A stretch of 64,000 bases of DNA from Chlorocebus sabaeus (Eukaryota > Chordata > Mammalia > Primates > Cercopithecidae), in contig NC_132914.1 of the NCBI RefSeq assembly GCF_047675955.1, positions 130,310,663-130,374,662 of the forward strand. Direction: 5' to 3'. Shown here piece after piece: positions 32,014-45,300 of this stretch. The notes below the pieces were generated by a model. That model searched no databases and was not told the origin of the DNA. It was given only the letters and a program-made list of their open reading frames with translations. The translations under genes were made by a program, and so were the position numbers. Each line of letters starts with the position of its first letter. Position 1 is the stretch's first letter.

Positions 32014-32285
32014 GGCCAGGTGCGGTGGCTCAACGCCTGTAATCCCAGCACTTTGGGAGGCCGAGGCAGGCGAATCACCTAAAGTCAGGAGTTCAAGACC
32101 AGCTTGGCCAACATGGTGAACCCCCGTCTCTACTAAAAAATACAAAAAATTAGCTTTGCATGCCTGTAATCCCAGCTACAGGCTGAGGCACAAGAATTAC
32201 CTGGGAGGTGGAGGTTGCAGTGAACCAAGAGCGTGCCACTGTACTCCAGCCTGGGTGAAAGAGTGAGACCCCATCTCAAAAACAG
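32014..32285 (+). mobile_element. AluS-like element with internal deletion
   Basis: ggccaggtgcggtggctcaa start. The stretch after aattagc jumps to tttgcatgcctgtaatccc. Confidence 0.9.
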
Positions 32286-33180
32286 TGGGAGAAACTATTT
32301 GCAAATCATGTCTCTGATAAGAGTTTAATATCTAGAATATACAAAGAATGCCTACAACTCAACAATACACAACAACCCAATTGTAAACGTGGGCAAAGGA
32401 CTTGACATTTCTGTAAAGAAGATATACAAATGGTTAGTAAGCACGTGAAAATATGCTCAACATCATTAGTCATTAGGGAAATGTAAAAGCTACAGTTATC
32501 CCAACTACCATGGCTGTAATTTAAAAAAGTAGAGTAACAAGTATTTGGCAAGGATGTAGAGAAATTAGAATATGCATATATATTCCTGGTGTGAATGTAA
32601 AAATGATGCAGCCACTATAGAAAACAGTTTGGTGATTCCTCAAAAAGTTAAACATAAAACCATATGACCCAGCTGTTTCAGTCCTAGGTGTATACCCAAA
32701 GGAATTGAATGTAGGAACTCAAACAGATACTTGTATGCCAGTGTTCATGGCAGTATTATTCATAATAAGCAAAAGATGGAAACAACGCAAGTGTTCATCA
32801 ACAGATGAGTGGGTAACAAAATGTAGTCTCTAACCAATGGAATATTTGGTTATTAAAAAAGACTGAGGTTCTGATACATGTTAAAACATAGACGAACCTT
32901 GAAAAATGTATACTCAGTGAAATAAGCCAGACTCAAAAGGGCAAATATTGTATAATTCCACTTATGTGACCTAAGTAGAGTAGGCAAATTCGTAGAGACA
33001 GAACGTAGATTAGGGGCTTCCAGAGGAATAGGGGAGAATATGGAGTTATCAGTGGATACCAGAGTTTCTGGAGTGATGGAAAAGTTTTGGAATTACATAG
33101 TGGTGATGGTTGCACCACACTGTGAATGTAATTAATGACACTGAATTGGATATTTAAAAACAGTTAAAATGGCAAAAAAA
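32286..33180 (+). mobile_element. L1 ORF2 end and 3' UTR
   Basis: Forward L1: acaactcaacaatacacaac, ttggcaaggatgtagagaaa, gcagccactatagaaaacag, catatgacccagctgtttca, gtgttcatggcagtattatt, ending with an A-run at 33,173. Many stops, so non-coding. Confidence 0.85.
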
Positions 33181-33191
33181 AAAAAAAAACC

Positions 33192-33216
33192 CATATATAT
33201 ATATATATATATATGT
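33192..33216. repeat. (TA)n microsatellite
   Basis: About 12 TA units after the L1 A tail. Confidence 0.95.
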
Positions 33217-33543
33217 TACTACAATTTTAAGAATTATATAATATACCAAAACCCATTGAATACACAGTTTAAATGGTTGAATTGTACCATATGGCTGTTA
33301 AAAAAAAAAAAAAGGCACCAAAAAGACATTGTTAGCTATAAAAAAGCTGAAAGAATTTATCACCAGGAGACCCTTGTTACAAGAAACGTTAAAGAATGTG
33401 CTTCAGAGAGAAAGGAAATGAAACCAAATGGAAATCTGGATCTACACACACGAGTAAACAGCACTGGCAAATGGTGACTACATAGGTAAATATACAATAT
33501 TTTTCCTTAATGTTTAAATTGTTTTTAAAATGTAATTGGCTAT

Positions 33544-33960
33544 ATTAGTTTTCTGTTGCTGTGTAGCATATTACCACAAACTTGGCAGCTTCAAACAGCA
33601 CTTCCTTATTATCAGCTCTGTTGGTTAGAAGCGGTGCAAGCACAGCATGGCTGGGTTCTCTGCTCAGGGTGTCCAAAGGCTGAAATCAGGGTCTGTCACC
33701 TAGACTTGAGTTCTCATCTGGAAGCTGTGGGGAAAAATTCACTTTCAAGCTCACTCTTCTTGGTGGAATTCAGTTCCTTGTGGCTGCAGGACTGAGGTCC
33801 CTGCTTCCTAGCTGGCTTTCAGCTGGTGCTGCTCTTTGCTGCTGGAGACTGCCATGTTCCTCACACTGCACCTTCCATCTTCAAGCCGGTAATGGTCCAT
33901 CACATTTTTCTTGGGCTTCAATCTCTGGCTTCCGTTCTGTGACCAGCTGGAGACAACCTT
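33544..33960 (-). mobile_element. MaLR/ERVL-type LTR (MLT-like)
   Basis: tattagttttctgttgctgt and ttaccacaaacttggcagct are the reverse-sense ends of this LTR class. The interior cttccatcttcaagccggta fits. It is the opposite orientation of the copy at 22,931. Confidence 0.65.
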
Positions 33961-34303
33961 GTTTTTTTAATCTGTAAAGTGAGACTGTTAGTTTAGGTCA
34001 GGTTTGGTTTTTTTCCCCTCAAAAAAAAATTTGTAATGGTAAGTAGGATCATTCAGTTTTAAATCTTCAAATGTGGTATGGAACTCCAGAGATTAAGGGG
34101 TAAAAATGCAATTTATGTAGCTCTTCTCTTCCTAATCTTAGGGAGCTTCGGGCACTGTAGATTTGCTTATAGAATGTCTCTGATGTTCCTGTGTATAGTG
34201 GGTGTTTGTGTCATACCCAGCTGGTATGAGGAAGTTTAGGCTGTCAATTTAGGGAGCCTCCCAGTCATAGCAAACTTAACTTATGTTTCTTTCTTTTTCC
34301 TAG

Positions 34304-34362
34304 CTTTGTCTTCTTAGCACTCTGCTATCACTCAAGGAAGTATCATCAAGAACAAGGAGGAC
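34304..34362 (+). other. ZNF10: ZNF10 exon 2, 5' UTR part
   Basis: The acceptor ttctttctttttcctag ends at 34,303. A second AG at 34,315 is possible. There is no ATG before the start at 34,363. Confidence 0.75.
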
Positions 34363-34395
34363 ATGCATGCTAAGTCACTAACTGCCTGGTCCCAG
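34363..34395 (+). CDS. ZNF10: ZNF10 coding exon 2 (MHAKSLTAWSQ)
   Basis: Eleven codons after an A at -3 (gaggacATG), ended by the donor gtaagc at 34,396. Phase 0 into the KRAB-A exon. Confidence 0.92.
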
Positions 34396-37300
34396 GTAAG
34401 CTGTGCTTTCTCCCCAGTTTCCAACTGGGAATTCCTTTTTGTTTTAGTCCCTTTGCCAGAGAACTTCAGAAATTATATCTTCTTCTCCAGCAGACGAGGA
34501 TTAGGTTTTTGTTTACTTTATTTGTAGTTGTAGTTTTATTTCCTTTTAATACAAAAGAAACACAACGCAAGTTTAACAGTAACATTGGTGGGAATCAAGT
34601 GAGGTGACATCAGACTTCTTCTCAAAAAGAAGAGAGAACTGGGAATGTTGATGTGTCTCTGTGGTTTCTCTCAGGCCTGACTGTCCTGGGTGTGGTGCTT
34701 ACTGTGTTAATTCCTCCGTGGGGAACCCATTTGGAGGAACTCAGGGACAAGTTACATAGTTATCAAAGGATAACTGCAAACAAGGTGCAAAGAACTCTGA
34801 GGAGAACAGAACCTCAGTGAGCAGTGTGGCCTGGGGACATCCAGGCTGAGAGACTGGTTCTGGTGCCTATTCAGCTTCTTCCTCTGGAGGGTCCTTCACG
34901 CAGACCTTGACAGGTAATCTGGGGAAGGAAGGTGAGACTGGAGCCGAGGTTCCCTGGCCTGTCTGGAGGGCTCAGCCCCACATTGGAGTGCTCTGGGCAG
35001 GTGTTTGGCATATGCATTTAACATGAGGATATTTAAATAATTTAAAGGTTCAGAAGAAAACTTGCTGAAATGACATTTATGCCAACACATTAAGGATGAC
35101 TTGTGATTGTCCAAAGAAATATGAGAGAGCTGCGTTTGTGAAGGCCCAGACTTTTGAGAGAGCATGGCCTGTTTGAAGAGGTAAAAGCAGTTTAGTGCAG
35201 CCCAAACACAGAACCAAGAGGGGAATATGGGCAGTGTGGGCCTTCTAGGCCTGTTTGGCACTGACTGCAACACAGATATGTTTGCATGGGGCTAATGAGA
35301 CTCCTCACAGAAGGATACACAGTGATAACAAGGCCAACAAGAACTGAAACAAATACCAAGAGATAACTGATGAGGCTGGTTGAGCTGATGAGCTTGTGAA
35401 GGAGGCTGAGCCAGAGTCTTCTGCGAGTTAAAATGAAAACCAATGTGTACAGTATAGGGAAAGATGGTTTTGCAGGAATGAGAACATGACTCAACTGTAA
35501 CATGCTGCTCTATTGACTAAACGGTGAGTTAGGAAGAAGACATCACTGTGGGCTTTGGTCTTTCCCTCTCTTCTTTTATTATAGAAATTTTCAAATATAT
35601 ACAAAATAAAAATAGTAGAATAGTAGTAGAAAATATGACAGAATAGAATGAGATGAGTGTTATATTTAAAATGGACTGGAGGCTAAGGCTAATACAAGAA
35701 AAAGATCAGCAATTTGTGCTGATCAAAAATTCAAAAACAGGTATTTGCAAACAGTTATTTTTTATTTTTTTATTTTTTTCGAGACAGAGTCTCGCTCTGT
35801 CACCCAGGCTGGAGTCCAGTGGTGCGATCTCAGCTCACTGCAACCTCCACCTCCCAGGTTCAAGTGATTCTCCTGCCTCAGCCTCCCAAGTAGCTGGGAC
35901 TGCAGGCATGTGCCACCATGCCTGGCTAATTTTTTGTATTTTTAGTAGACAGGGTTTCACTGTGTTAGCCAATCTCAATCTCCTGTCTTGGCCTCCCAAA
36001 GCTCTGGGATTAAAGGTGTGAGCTACCCCACCTGGCCAAACAGTTATTCATTTACAATTGAAATAAAGGCATTTAAAAAACAATAAACAACACAATTCAG
36101 GATAATGCTTACTTCCAGCAAAGAACAGGAAGCACACGAGATTTCAAAAGTATTAGGAGGAATGAAAGCATACTTAGTCTATATACCTTCTTAGCATGTC
36201 TGTATATGCTGGACTACAGCGGATGGCACTTCTCGTCTCTGTCTTCTTTAACACTGTATTGTACTGTGTGTTAGTGTGTATAATACTATGAGACAGATGG
36301 TATTTTACAGCTAAGAGAACTGACTCGTGGTGAGGTTAAATAAACAAACATCATCCAATCCAAAATTTAAAGTGTGCAGACCAGGTGAGGTGGCTCATAC
36401 CTGTAATCCCAGCACTTTGGGAGGCCGAGGTGCGCAGATCACCTGAAGTCAGGAGTTTGAGACCAGCACGGCCAACATGGTAAAACCCTGTCTTTACTAA
36501 AAAATACAAAAATAAGCCAGGCGTGTAGTGGTGTAGTCCTAGCTACTCAGGAGGCTGAGGCAGGAGAATTGCTTGAACCCGGGAGGCGGAGGTTGCAGTG
36601 AGCCAAAATCATGCCACTGCACTCCAGCCCAGATGTTAGAGCAAAACTCTGTCCCCTGCGCTGCTCCCCGCCAAAAAAAAAAAAAATTTAAGATGTACAG
36701 ATTTGACCACGGGTTCGCCTGATTTCAAATCCAGTTATTAACTAACATCTCATGCACCTTTCCTTTTAGTAGTGTCACCATGACATGCTTTGTCTCTGTG
36801 TTTACAGTAAAAGTGCAGTGTATTTCTTATGGGAATGCTAAAACCACCAGACCAGAAATCAGATAGCCACTTAAGTTAAAACTGGGCAGGCTTCTTTGAA
36901 ACCATGAACAGCAATGAATGAGTCAAGGACTAGCGGAAAGTAGCAGGCACACTTAACTTCAGTAATACGAGAATGAGGTGGGAGCAGAGTGTCATCACCA
37001 TTAGGCCTGAAGGGATGAGAACAGGGACAGGTTCTGGAAACCAGACTTGTGGTTCACAGAGGCTGTTCCCATCTGTCAAGGGAATGTACCTCCATCACGT
37101 CACCACCACTGCACTGGGGCAGCTTGCCATATCCAACTGGTGATCTCCATTGGTGAAATAAATCAGAAAGGCAGAGGGCAAGAGAAATCTTTGGTATAAT
37201 CCACACAGCTCGCCCTCCCTGGGAACAGAGTAGGGTGGAGAGGAAACCTGGAGGGAAGGAGAGAAGATATCCAGCATACAGATCTCATAGAACATTCCAT

Positions 37301-39321
37301 TTTAAATATTTTTATTTATGTTTCAATTTACATACAGTAACGTTTTCCCCTTTGGATTTACAGTTCTGTGATTTTTGACAAACGTATATAGTCGTGTAGC
37401 TACCACTTCATTCAAGATACAGAGCAGGCCGGGCGCAGTGGCTCATGCCTGTAATCCCAACACTTCAGGAGGCTGAGGGGGAGGGTGGATCACCTGAGGT
37501 CAGGAGTTCGAGACCAGCCTGGCCAACATGGTGGAACCCCGTCTCTACTAAAAATACAAAAATTAGCTGGGCGTGGTGGCCGGCACCTATAAACCCAGCT
37601 GCCTGGGAGGCTGAGGCAGCAGAATCGCTTGAACCGGAGGAATGGAGGTTGCAATGAGCCAAGATTACACCATTGCACTCCAGCCTGGGTGAAAGAGTGA
37701 AACTCCATCTCAAAAAAAAACAAAACAAACAACAAAAAAACCCACCAAGTTACAGGGCAAACCCATGATCCTAGAATTCCCTATGTGCAACCCCTTTGTA
37801 TATAGTCCATGCTTACTCCCCCTCCAGCCCCTTGACCACTGATCTATTGATTTTTACTTTTTCCAGAATGTCATATAAATGGGATCACATAGCATGTGGC
37901 CTCTAGCTCCTTTCATGAAGCAAAATGTATCGGAGGTTCATCTGTTGTCGCATGAGTCAGTCGGATATTCCTTTTTATTGCTGAGTAGATTTGCATTGTG
38001 TGGCTGTACGACGCTTTGTTTATGCATTTCGTGTTAAGGGACATTTGAGTTTCTTCCAGTTTTTGCCAATTTTAGATAAAGCCCTTTCTCAGGTTTATGC
38101 ATTTGCATACAGGTTTTTGTGTGGACATAAATTTTCACACTCAGGTACTTAGCCAAGAGAATGATAGGTGTGTGCCAAGAGTATAGATTTAACTTTATGA
38201 AAAATATGCAAATTTTCCAAAGTGGTTGTAGCATTTTCGCATTCTCACAGTGATGTGTGAGAGTGGCAGTTATTCTGCATCCTCACCAGCACTTGGTGTC
38301 ACACACTTTAAAAGTTTACCCTTTCTAATAAGTGTCTTTACGGTATCTCACTGTCGTTTTAACTTTCATTTCCCTAATAAGTAATGACACTAAGCATCAT
38401 GTGGTTTTTTTTTTTTTTTTTTTGAGACGGAGTCTTGCTCTGTCACCCAGGCTGGAGTGCAGTGGCCGGATCTCAGCTCACTGCAAACTCCGCCTCCTGG
38501 TTTTACGCCATTCTCCTGCCTCAGCCTCCCGAGTAGCTGGGACTACAGGCGCCCGCCACCTCGCCCGGCTAGTTTTTTTTGTATTTTTTAGTAGAGACGG
38601 GGTTTCACTGTGTTAGCCAGGATGGTCTCGATCTCCTGACCTCGTGATCCGCCCGCCTCGGCCTCCCAAAGTGCTGGGATTACAGGCTTGAGCCACCACG
38701 CCCGGCTCATGTGCTTATTTATTACCAACTACCTATATTCTTCTTTGGTGAAATGTTTATTTCAGTCTTTTGCTCAGTTTTCAAACTAGTCTGTTTTCTT
38801 ACTGAGTTGCTTTTTTTTTTTTTTTTTGAGATGGAGTCTTGCTCTGTAGCCCAGGCTGGAGTAGAGTACAGTGGCACGATCTCAGCTCACTGCAACCTCT
38901 GCCTCTTGGGTTCGAGCAGTTCTGCCTCAGCGTGCCGAGTAGCTGGGACTGCAGGCGCACACCACCACACCTGGCTAATTTTTTTCTTTTTTTTTTTTTG
39001 TATTTTAGTAGAGACGGGGTTTCACTGTGTTGCCCAGGCTGGTCTCAAACTCCTGAACTCGGGCCATCCCGAGGCATTCCCGAGGCCTGTCTCGGACTCC
39101 CAAAGTGCTGGGATTACAGACATGAACCACTGTGCCTAGCCTCTTATTGAGTTTTGAGGGTTCTCTGTACCTTACACGTACAAGTTCTTTGTCAGATAAT
39201 GTGATTTGCAAATATTATTTCCTGGTCTCTGGCTTGTCTTTTCCTTCTCTTAGCAATGTCTTTTGAAGAGAAAAAACATTTTTAGTTTTGGTGAAGCGCT
39301 CACTTTGTCAATTTTCAATTT

Positions 39322-39354
<33 letters not shown>

Positions 39355-42300
39355 GAGACAGAGTCTCATTCTCTCGCCTAGGCTGGAGTGCAGTGGTGCA
39401 ATCTCAGCTCACTGCAACCTCTGCCTTCAGGGTTCAAGCGATTCTCATGCCTCAGCCTCCCAAGTAACTGGGATTACTTGCATGCACCACCATGCCCAGC
39501 TAATTTTTGTATATTTAGTAGAGATGGTGTTTCACCGTGTTAGCCAGGCTAGTCTTGAACTCCTGACCTTAGGTGATCCTCCTGCCTCGGCCTCCCAGAG
39601 TGCTGGGATTACAGGCGTGAGCCACCGCGCCTGGCCTATCAGTTTGTTCTTTTATGGATCATGCTGTTGGTATCACTGCTAAGAACCCCCTGAAGAACTC
39701 AAAATGACAGATGTTTTTTCCTATGTTTTCTTATAGAAATTTTATGAATTTATGTGTCACATTTTGATCTATTTAGGATTTGAAATTTTTTTGCAGATTG
39801 ACACATTTATCAGTATGTAATATCCCTCTTTATCTCTGCTAATATTCTTTGTTGTTAATTCTATGTTGTCTGATATTAATACAGCCACTCTAACTTTCGT
39901 ATGATTAGTGTTTCCATAGTATATCTGTTTCTGTCCTTTTACTTGTAACTTCTCTAGGTTGTATTCAATATTGTGTTTTTTTTTTTTTTTTTTTGAGACG
40001 GAGTCTCGCTCTGTTGCCCAGGCTGGAGTGCAGTGGCCGGATCTCAGCTCACTGCAAGCTCCGCCTCCCGGGTTCACGCCATTCTCCTGCCTCAGCCTCC
40101 CGAGTAGCTGGGACTACAGGGGCCGCCACCTCGCCCGGCTAATTTTTTTGTATTTTTAGTAGAGACGGGGTTTCACCGTGTTAGCCAGGATGGTCTCGAT
40201 CTCCTGACCTCGTGATCCGCCCGTCTCGGCCTCCCAAAGTGCTGGGATTACAGGCTTGAGCCACTGCACTCGGTTTTTGGTTTTTTTTTTTTTTTTTTTT
40301 TTGAGACAGAGTTTCACTCTCGTTCCCCAGGCTGGAGTGCAATGGCGGTATCTCAGCTCACTGCAACCTCCACCTCCTGTGTTCAAGTGATTCTCCTGCC
40401 TCAGCCTCCCAAGTAGCTGGTATTACAGGCATGTGCCACCACACCCAGCTAATTTTGTATTTTTAGTAGAGACAGGGTTTCTCCACATTGGTCAGGCTGG
40501 TCTCGAACCCATGACCTTAGGTGATCCACCCGCCTTGGCCTCCCAAAGTTCTGGGATTACAGGTGTGAGCCACAGCGCCCGGTCCAATGTTTTTTTTTAG
40601 GTAGCAGATAGTCGAGGCTTGTGGTTTTTTTGTTTGTTTGTTTGTTTTGAGGCAGGGTCTCGTTGTCTAGGCTGGAGTGCAGTGGTGTTATCACAGCTCA
40701 CTGTAGTCTGGCTCAAACTCTTGGACTCAAGTGATCCTCCCACCTGTCTTCCTAGTACCTGGGACTATAGGCTTGAGCCACCACATCTGGCTACTTTTTA
40801 AATTTTTTGTAGACATAGGATCTCCCTATGTTGTCCAGGCTGGTCTGAAACTCCTGGGCTCAAGGCTTGTAGTTTTTGCTGTTGCCTTTTTTTTTTTTTT
40901 TTTTTTGAGACAGGTTCTCACTCTGTTGCACAAGCTAGAGTACAGTGGTGTGATCACAGCCCACTGCAACCTCTGCCTCCTGGGTTCAAGTGATCCTCTC
41001 ACCTTAGCCTCTCGAGTAGCGGAAACTACAGGCACATGCCACCATGCCTGGCTGATTTTTGTATTTTTTGTACAGACAGGGTTTTGTCATTTTGCTAAGC
41101 TTGTCCTGAGCTCATGAACTCAAGTGATCCACCTGCCTCAGCCTTCCAGAGTGCTGGGATTACAAGTGTGAGCCACTGCACCCGGTTGCTTTTTTTTTTT
41201 CTTAATACATTTTGGCGACCTGTTTTTTAATTGTTATGTTTAGACCATTTTTGTTTAATGTTATTATTGATACTATTGAATTTCAGTGTGTTATTTTATT
41301 ATATGTTCTCTGTATATCTTTTCCCACTTCTTAATTTACTGCCTTTATTTGGATTATTTGAATATATTTTAGTATTTCACTTAATGTCTTGGTTTTTTAG
41401 CTTTATATTTTTGTACTTTTTAATGGCTGCTGTAGGAATGAGAATATACATACCTAATCTTTTACAGTCCACTTAGAGTTAATTTTTACCACTTCAAGCA
41501 AAATCTAGAAGCCTTACAATATATAGGTCCCTTTATGTCCCTCCCTTTATGTTAAAGTTGTGTGTGTATTGAGAAACTGCACCAGAAAATATTACAGGTC
41601 TTTCAGCTGTTCTATATATTTTTGAAACATTTAAGAGAAGAAAACAAATCTATTATATTTACCCAGATATCTACTGTTTTTGTTATTTATCTTCCATTTC
41701 TGAGATTTCAAGTTTCTCTCTGGTATCATTTCCCTTCTGCCTGAAGAACTTCCTTCAGCACATTTTCTAGAGCAGATCTTCTGCCAACAAATTCTGTTAG
41801 TTTTAGTTCGTTTGAGAATATCTTTATTTTGCATCAGTTTTGAAAGATATTTTCACTGGATATAGAAATTCTGGTTTGTCTGTTCTTTCAGTATTTAAAA
41901 ACAGACAAACATTATTCCACTGTCTTCTGACCTTTATAGTCTTTGATGGGAGACCCTCAGTCACTCAAATAGATTTTTCTCTAGATATAATCAACACTTA
42001 TTTTTGATGTGGCTGATAAGGACCTTGCATCTATCTCCTGTTTCTTTGTCTAATTGTTTTGCTACTGCTAAAATATAATCTTCCAACTCTTCCATTGTTT
42101 TTTAGTACCTACCAATGGTCATGAAAAATGTTTAGGATAATTATTTTAGGTTATAAAATATGGCTAGGGTGGTAAATCTCTTAAGCATTAAGGTGTACTC
42201 GAATTAGGTTTTTTATCTTACATAGTGTAAAAGTGGGTTAACTTTTTGGGAGAATAGATGATTCACCCTGCCATAGCTGTTTAAAATTTAATTTAAATAA

Positions 42301-45300
42301 AAATTCTTAGGACAGTTTTTTTTAACCTAAAGCATCATATAAAACTTGTTTTCAGACAGTAGGTACCTAATAGCCATTCCTTTTATGACCTGACCAGAAT
42401 AAATAGTACTCACTCCTTGAATAAATTGGGGTCCATCCACTTTACCTGCCCCAGTGCTGTCAGCTTAATTTCTTTTCCTGTTAGCAGTCAGGAAAGGGGG
42501 ATAGCAAAGATACATATCTGGTGCAATGCAAATGTGTTTGATGTTGTAGACACTGGTGACCTTCAAGGATGTATTTGTGGACTTCACCAGGGAGGAGTGG
42601 AAGCTGCTGGACACTGCTCAGCAGATCGTGTACAGAAATGTGATGCTGGAGAACTATAAGAACTTGGTTTCCTTGGGTAAGACTAGCTCTGTTTTTGAAG
42701 ATTTTGGTTCTCCTTTGATCAAAAGGTACGAGACCTTGAAGTATATATCTTATCAGAGTACAGGCTTGGCGTTCAGAGACCTCATTTCTTTGAGGCATAG
42801 AACAGGGTTTTTTTACTCCAGCTTTTGTGGAAAACTTGTTTTAATGTATTGAAGTTTTAAAAATGCCTCTTTAAAAAATGCCTCTTTAAAAAGTTTTCCG
42901 GCTGGGCGTGGTGGCTCACGCCTGTAATCCCAGCACTTTGAGAGGCCGAGGTGAGTGGATCACAAGGTCAAGAGATTGAGACCATCCTGACCAACATGGT
43001 GAAACCCCGTCTCTACTAAAAATACAAAAATTAGCTGGGCGTGGTCGCGCGTGCCTGTAGTCCCAGCTACTTGGCAGGCTGAGGCGGGAGAATCACTTGA
43101 ACCTGGGAAGCAGAGGTTGCAGTGAGCCAAGATTGTACCACTGCACTCCAGCCTGGCAATACAGTGAGACTCCGTCTCTAAATAAATAAATAAATAAAAT
43201 AAAAAAGGTTTTCCTGCCTCTGTCAACTTTAGAGTCCCTGCCAGTCCTGCAGAGGGTTGGGGGGTCAGGTTGAATCTGAGATGTTTCTTTGTGCCTGCCC
43301 CAGAGCTCCCCTGACTCTTACCCTGTTGTCTTTCACTGTGAACAGGTTATCAGCTTACTAAGCCAGATGTGATCCTACGGTTGGAGAAGGGAGAAGAGCC
43401 CTGGCTGGTGGAGAGAGGGATTCACCAAGAGGCCCATCCTGGTGAGGACCAGACAAGAGTTGTCATAGGCAGTAGCCCAGATGAGCTGTGAGATGCTAGC
43501 ACTTCTAGAGATAGTGGTAACTGGCCCTCCTCACAGGTCCTTCTTCATGGGAAGAGTGAGTTTATCTGGCCCCTATTTCCCCACTGCCAATCTTTATATT
43601 CCATTTGCATTGAGAGGCAAAGGTCTCTCCGTCTGTTGACGTGCTTGGTTTCAGCGCCGCACATGTCGCTCTCCTGATTATTACCGTTATTACCACTAAC
43701 CTATCTTCTTGTGCTCTTGTTTGTCATAGAATCACTTCTTGCATTTTTGCCTCTCTTTCTTTCACGTGACCCCTTCCCACAACTCAGTTATCTGTGCAAG
43801 CTCCGGAGTAGGACTCTTACCACCTATTCTGAGAGTGTGTTTTCTGTCAGGTAGAAAACTGCTGCAGAAAGCTCATAATTCCTGTTGCCTCAACTCTCCT
43901 TCCTTTCCAGAATGGCTGCTCATAGAAACACCGGTTTTTCTTACTGTACTTTAGATCTTTTATTTTTTTTTTGAGGTGTAGTTTCTCTCAGTCTCCCAGA
44001 CTAGAGTGCAGTGGCGTGATCTCAGCTCACTGCAACCTCTGCCTCCCAGGTTCAAGTGATTCTCCCGCCTCAGCCTCCCAAGTAGTGGGATTACAGGCAT
44101 GCACCACCATGCCCAGCTAGTTTTTATGTTTTTAGTAGAGATGGGGTTTCACCATGTTGGCCAGGCTGGTCTCGAACTCCTGACCTCAAGTGATCCGCCC
44201 ACCTCGGCTTTCCAAAGTGCTGGGATTACAGGCGTGAGCTACCATGCCCAGCCTCTATCTAGTTCTGTATTTAATGTTTTAAAAATCTATTTCTAGGCAT
44301 TTCCCTGCATCTCAGACTTTGAGTGTGATGTAAATTAAATCTAAGTCTTACTTGTCCTGTAATGTAGCCTCAAGTTCTTTCCCATGAAGCCTTTTATGAT
44401 TCCTCGTTAAGTACTGGCCTCTTCCTCTTCTGAACTTCCACTTAGTTTAAATCTCTACTTTAAAATATTATCATAAGCTCTTTTTTACTTTTTAGTATTT
44501 GCCTTGTAGCTGATTATATCAAAATGCTGTCTCAAAGCAAGTCTTTCAACTGCCTTGGGACCATGGGAGGAAATATTGTTATATTTTCTTTAATACTTAC
44601 CTTCTTTCTTTCTTTTCTATTTGTTCATCTAGTAAGCTCTCCTAAATGTCTATTGACAAGTATCCAAAAATAACAATTATTAACTGGATCCAGCAGTTTA
44701 TATTTTTACTGAGAAAAGGTGGGCGGATTATGAGGTCAGGAGATCGAGACCATCCTGGCTAACACTGTGAAACCCCATCTCTGCTAAATGTACAAAAAAA
44801 ATTAGCTGGGCGTAGTGACGGGCGCCTGTAGTGCCAGCTACTCGGGAGGCAGAGGCAGGAGAATGGCATGAACCCAGGAGGCGGAGCTTGCAGTGAACTG
44901 AGATCGCGCCACTGCACTCCAGCCTGGGCGACAGAGAGAGACTCTGCCTCAAAAAAAAAAAAAAAAGAAATACTCAGACTTCATGGGCTTAAATGCATGG
45001 AGTTTTACAGAATCTACAAGGCTGTGAAATTCATTATCAAAACAAAAAATATAATGTGTGATAATTTTTAAAAATCAGATGATTAGTTGATTAATGGGTC
45101 CAATAAACTTCAGCAATAACTTACTGGCATGGCTATGTTACATAATATGTGGAAGATTTTAGGATATTAATAAAGCACCTCATTCTTATGATCAAACTCT
45201 CCACTCAGAATTGTCCTCCATTAGTGCTCAGCACCCCGCTTATACATATTCTTCATAAAATCTTCCAGTTGGCATTTGTAGTTTGAAAAACTTCTCCACA

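Larger units (their letters stand above)
37300..42060 (-). mobile_element. Antisense old L1 sequence, riddled with Alus
   Basis: Reverse-sense L1 blocks at 37,300-37,427, 37,742-38,403, 38,707-38,812, 39,141-39,326, 39,641-39,975 and 41,190-42,060. Landmarks include tttttattgctgagtagatt, ggacatttgagtttcttcca, ttctttggtgaaatgtttat, tttgtcagataatgtgattt and gcacattttctagagcagat. Possibly more than one L1 copy. Non-coding. Confidence 0.7.

Noticed and set aside
34896..35503. Two minus-strand frames of 103 and 125 codons
   Set aside because: No recognised family, no promoter or poly(A) context; consistent with chance frames in intronic DNA.
39263..39682. 139-codon and similar frames with SPRLECSGAISAHCN-like words
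   Set aside because: These are translations of Alu elements and recur at dozens of places in the window.
42417..42659. 80-codon frame before the KRAB-A exon
   Set aside because: It reads KRAB-A DNA in the wrong frame. The true exon is 42,550-42,676.
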